Source: Suttonella ornithocola (lineage in GTDB: Bacteria; Pseudomonadota; Gammaproteobacteria; Cardiobacteriales; Cardiobacteriaceae). Taken from it: a stretch of DNA of 6,977 nt. The notes beneath the pieces were generated by a model, which saw only the letters and a program-made list of their open reading frames with translations, was not told where the DNA came from and searched no databases. The first letter of the stretch is position 1, and each line of letters opens with the position of its first letter. Positions 4,752-6,977 of this stretch are shown in pieces. The position numbers and the translations under genes were made by a program. The stretch is from positions 1 to 6,977 of the forward strand of contig NZ_LWHB01000140.1 in NCBI RefSeq assembly GCF_001889065.1, given 5' to 3'.

Positions 4752-6977
4752 ATGACAGTAGCAGAATTAGCTAAACAATTAAAAATTCCCCTTAATAGAT
4801 TGATGGATCTAATTAAAGAGGCCGGCATTAGTGTAGAAAATGAAAGTGATACAATGTCACCAGCACAGAAAGTTGCATTAACTAGACATATGCAACAGAA
4901 AAAAACAGGTGCTAAATTGACTTTAAATAATGGAAAAAAAAGTACAAGTAGCGCTTCTTCTAACAAATCTACAACTAAGAAAAATTCTTCTAGAGGAACA
5001 AAAGAAAATCCCAGGTCTTTAGCGAAAAAAACAACTAATAATGATGCTAAGAAATTAACAGCTAGAGAAATTGCTCAGCAAATGGCTGAGCAAAAGCGAT
5101 TAGAGCAAGGCGATGCTCAGCGAGAGAATGAAGAAAAAGCTCGCCAAGAAGCACTTGAAGCTGAAGCTCAACGTCAACGCGAAGAAGAAGAAAGAAAAGC
5201 TCGTAAAGAGAAAGAAGCAGCTGCGTTAGTAAAAGCAGAAAAAGAGCGCGCTAAAGCAGAAGCAGCATTTCAAGCACAGTTAGCGGAACAAGAAAAGGCA
5301 AGAGCAAAACGAGAAGAAGAAGAAGCTAGAAGAAATGCTGAAGAAGAATTGCGCAAACAAAAAGAACGTGAAAAACGTTCTGCTGCAGAGCGTGAAGAGC
5401 TAGAAAGACAGCGACAAGAAGCTTTGCGAGATGTTGAAAAACGAGAAGGTTATGAAGAAGAAGCAGAAAGTCGCTTCCACATTCAAACAAAAGATCGTAA
5501 TTATGGTGGCAGAGATCGTAGTGGTAAAAGAGCCGTTAAAAATGCTGAAGATGATCGTAAAGGGAATAGAAATCGTAAAAATGAGCGTAAAGGTGGTAAA
5601 TTTGAAAAGCCTGTCGCGCCTGTTTCGCGTGAAGTCCGTATTCCCGAAACGATTACCGTTGGTGATTTAGCACAAAAAATGAGTGTTAAAGCCGGTGAAC
5701 TCATTAAAGCGATGATGAAAATGGGTTCTATGGTTACTATAAACCAACTTTTAGATCAGGAAACAGCCGCATTAGTTGCTGAGGAGCTTGGTCATAAATA
5801 TGTTCTTCTAAAAGAAAATGAGCTTGAAGAGCAAGTAATGGCAGAAGCTGAAGAGAATAGCGATAATGTGATTTCTCGAGCACCTGTAGTAACGATTATG
5901 GGGCATGTAGACCATGGTAAAACCTCTTTACTAGATTATATCCGTCAAACACGAGTAGTTGCAGGAGAAGCTGGTGGCATTACTCAACATATTGGTGCTT
6001 ATCGAGTGAATACAGAAAGAGGACAGATTACTTTCTTAGACACTCCAGGACATGCGGCATTTACTGCTATGCGTGCTCGTGGTGCTGATGTTACAGATAT
6101 TGTTGTCTTAGTTGTAGCCGCAGATGATGGCGTGATGCCACAAACAAAAGAAGCGATTCAGCATGCTAAAGCTGCTAACGCTCCTTTGATTGTTGCAGTC
6201 AATAAAATGGATAAGCCTGAAGCAGACCCTGAGCGAGTAAAATCAGAGCTATCTCAAGAAGGTGTCATTTCTGAAGAATGGGGCGGTGAAAATTTATTTG
6301 CTTATGTTTCCGCTAAAAGTGGTGAAGGCATTGATGATTTATTAGAGCAAATATTGATTCAAGCTGAAGTGTTAGAATTAACTGCACCTTCTACAGGAGT
6401 AGGAAAAGGTGTTGTTATTGAGTCTAGATTAGATCGCGGTCGTGGAAGTGTTGCAACTGTTTTGGTTCAATCAGGCTTAATGAAAAAAGGCGATATTATG
6501 CTGGCAGGCATGGAATATGGAAAAATTCGTGCCATGTTAGATGAACAAGGAAATGAACTTGAAGAAGCAGGCGCATCTACGCCAATAGAGGTTCTTGGAC
6601 TTTCTGGTACACCGAATGCAGGTGATGATGTTATTATCGTTGAAAATGAACGCAAAGCTAGAGAGATTGCAAATTTCCGTCAAGGTAAATTCAAAGAGAT
6701 TAAGATTGCTCGTCAGCAGAAAGCAAAATTAGAAAATCTCTTTAATAATACAGACGGTGAGATAAGCACTGTAAATTTAATGATAAAAGCAGATGTTCAA
6801 GGATCTGTAGAAGCACTTTCTGATTCTTTACGTAAATTATCAACAGATGAAGTCCAAGTAAATATTATTGCTAGTGGAATTGGTGGAATTACAGAATCAG
6901 ATGTGCAGCTAGCTATTGCTTCTGAAGCGATTATTATTGCGTTTAATGTCAGAGCTGAAAATACCGCTAAGAAACTA
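4752..6977 (+). CDS. infB: Translation initiation factor IF-2, 3' end beyond the window
   Basis: A GTPase that brings initiator tRNA to the 30S subunit and promotes subunit joining. The 742 codons present are open to the window edge; by comparison with E. coli IF-2 (890 residues), roughly 130 residues, the fMet-tRNA-binding C-terminal domain, are missing. An IF2_N helical domain lies at 1-50 (MTVAELAKQLKIPLNRLMDL). A Glu/Lys/Arg/Ala/Gln-rich, probably long helical stretch follows at ~105-240, then a basic Gly/Asn/Arg linker. A second IF2_N domain is at ~301-350. The G domain shows G1 GHVDHGKTS (384-392), G2 GGITQHIG (from 408), G3 DTPGH (430-434), G4 NKMD (484-487) and G5 SAK (520-522). Domain II (GVVIESRLDRGRGSVATV) and most of domain III follow. 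The ATG at 4752 has GGAGAG 5 bases upstream and lies 18 bases after nusA. All GTPase residues are intact. Confidence 0.97.
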   Translation, partial: MTVAELAKQLKIPLNRLMDLIKEAGISVENESDTMSPAQKVALTRHMQQKKTGAKLTLNNGKKSTSSASSNKSTTKKNSSRGTKENPRSLAKKTTNNDAKKLTAREIAQQMAEQKRLEQGDAQRENEEKARQEALEAEAQRQREEEERKARKEKEAAALVKAEKERAKAEAAFQAQLAEQEKARAKREEEEARRNAEEELRKQKEREKRSAAEREELERQRQEALRDVEKREGYEEEAESRFHIQTKDRNYGGRDRSGKRAVKNAEDDRKGNRNRKNERKGGKFEKPVAPVSREVRIPETITVGDLAQKMSVKAGELIKAMMKMGSMVTINQLLDQETAALVAEELGHKYVLLKENELEEQVMAEAEENSDNVISRAPVVTIMGHVDHGKTSLLDYIRQTRVVAGEAGGITQHIGAYRVNTERGQITFLDTPGHAAFTAMRARGADVTDIVVLVVAADDGVMPQTKEAIQHAKAANAPLIVAVNKMDKPEADPERVKSELSQEGVISEEWGGENLFAYVSAKSGEGIDDLLEQILIQAEVLELTAPSTGVGKGVVIESRLDRGRGSVATVLVQSGLMKKGDIMLAGMEYGKIRAMLDEQGNELEEAGASTPIEVLGLSGTPNAGDDVIIVENERKAREIANFRQGKFKEIKIARQQKAKLENLFNNTDGEISTVNLMIKADVQGSVEALSDSLRKLSTDEVQVNIIASGIGGITESDVQLAIASEAIIIAFNVRAENTAKKL

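Noticed and set aside
4496..4966. Open frame of 156 codons on the minus strand across the nusA-infB junction
   Set aside because: It overlaps two well-supported genes on the other strand. Its Ser/Ala/Leu-rich composition is what the complement of a Glu/Ala/Lys-rich coding region gives, and no ribosome site or known motif is seen.
5082..5084. Internal ATG start for a short IF-2 form, as known in E. coli
   Set aside because: The in-frame Met at residue 111 has no convincing Shine-Dalgarno site upstream, so a second form cannot be supported from sequence.
5431..5670. Open frame of 79 codons on the plus strand inside infB
   Set aside because: The predicted protein is a low-complexity Lys/Val/Met product of reading the charged IF-2 region out of frame; the infB frame continues through it without interruption.

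Overview
The window looks like chromosomal DNA from an AT-rich Gram-negative bacterium, most likely a gammaproteobacterium. Three things point there: the gene order initiator tRNA - rimP - nusA - infB, which is the classical metY operon order; a NusA with two C-terminal acidic repeat domains and the same 495-residue length as the E. coli protein; and an IF-2 with a long charged N-terminal extension. The genus cannot be fixed from the sequence alone. A host-associated, low-GC lineage carrying trimeric adhesins fits.

Positions 1-2527 hold a surface adhesin locus. The window opens inside a trimeric autotransporter adhesin gene (YadA/Hia type). Its last ~550 codons encode stalk segments, a coiled coil, a short YadA-like head, a neck motif split by an unusual ~96-residue insertion, and the membrane anchor ending in a C-terminal Trp. 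Fifty-nine bases downstream is a lipoprotein gene whose product joins a BamE/SmpA-like domain to an OmpA-like peptidoglycan-binding domain. This layout resembles TpgA, the accessory protein encoded beside the Acinetobacter adhesin AtaA, which ties the adhesin anchor to the cell wall. The two genes are probably co-transcribed and act together.

Positions 2528-2755 are a control region. A good sigma-70 promoter (2568-2595) drives an initiator tRNA-Met (2612-2688). A strong intrinsic terminator (2701-2728) follows, ending only 27 bases before rimP. There is no room for a conventional promoter after it, so rimP-nusA-infB expression appears to depend on readthrough.

Positions 2756-6977 are the housekeeping operon: rimP (30S maturation), nusA (transcription elongation, termination and antitermination factor) and infB (translation initiation factor IF-2, cut off by the window end before its C-terminal domain). 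Gaps are 16 and 18 bases and each gene has its own Shine-Dalgarno site. No insertion sequence, CRISPR array or phage gene is present, and no gene-free stretch exceeds 300 bases. The points most worth a second look are the insertion in the adhesin neck with its Trp-containing repeat, the unusual 1:72 and 73 bases of the initiator tRNA, and the terminator and Shine-Dalgarno-covering hairpins.
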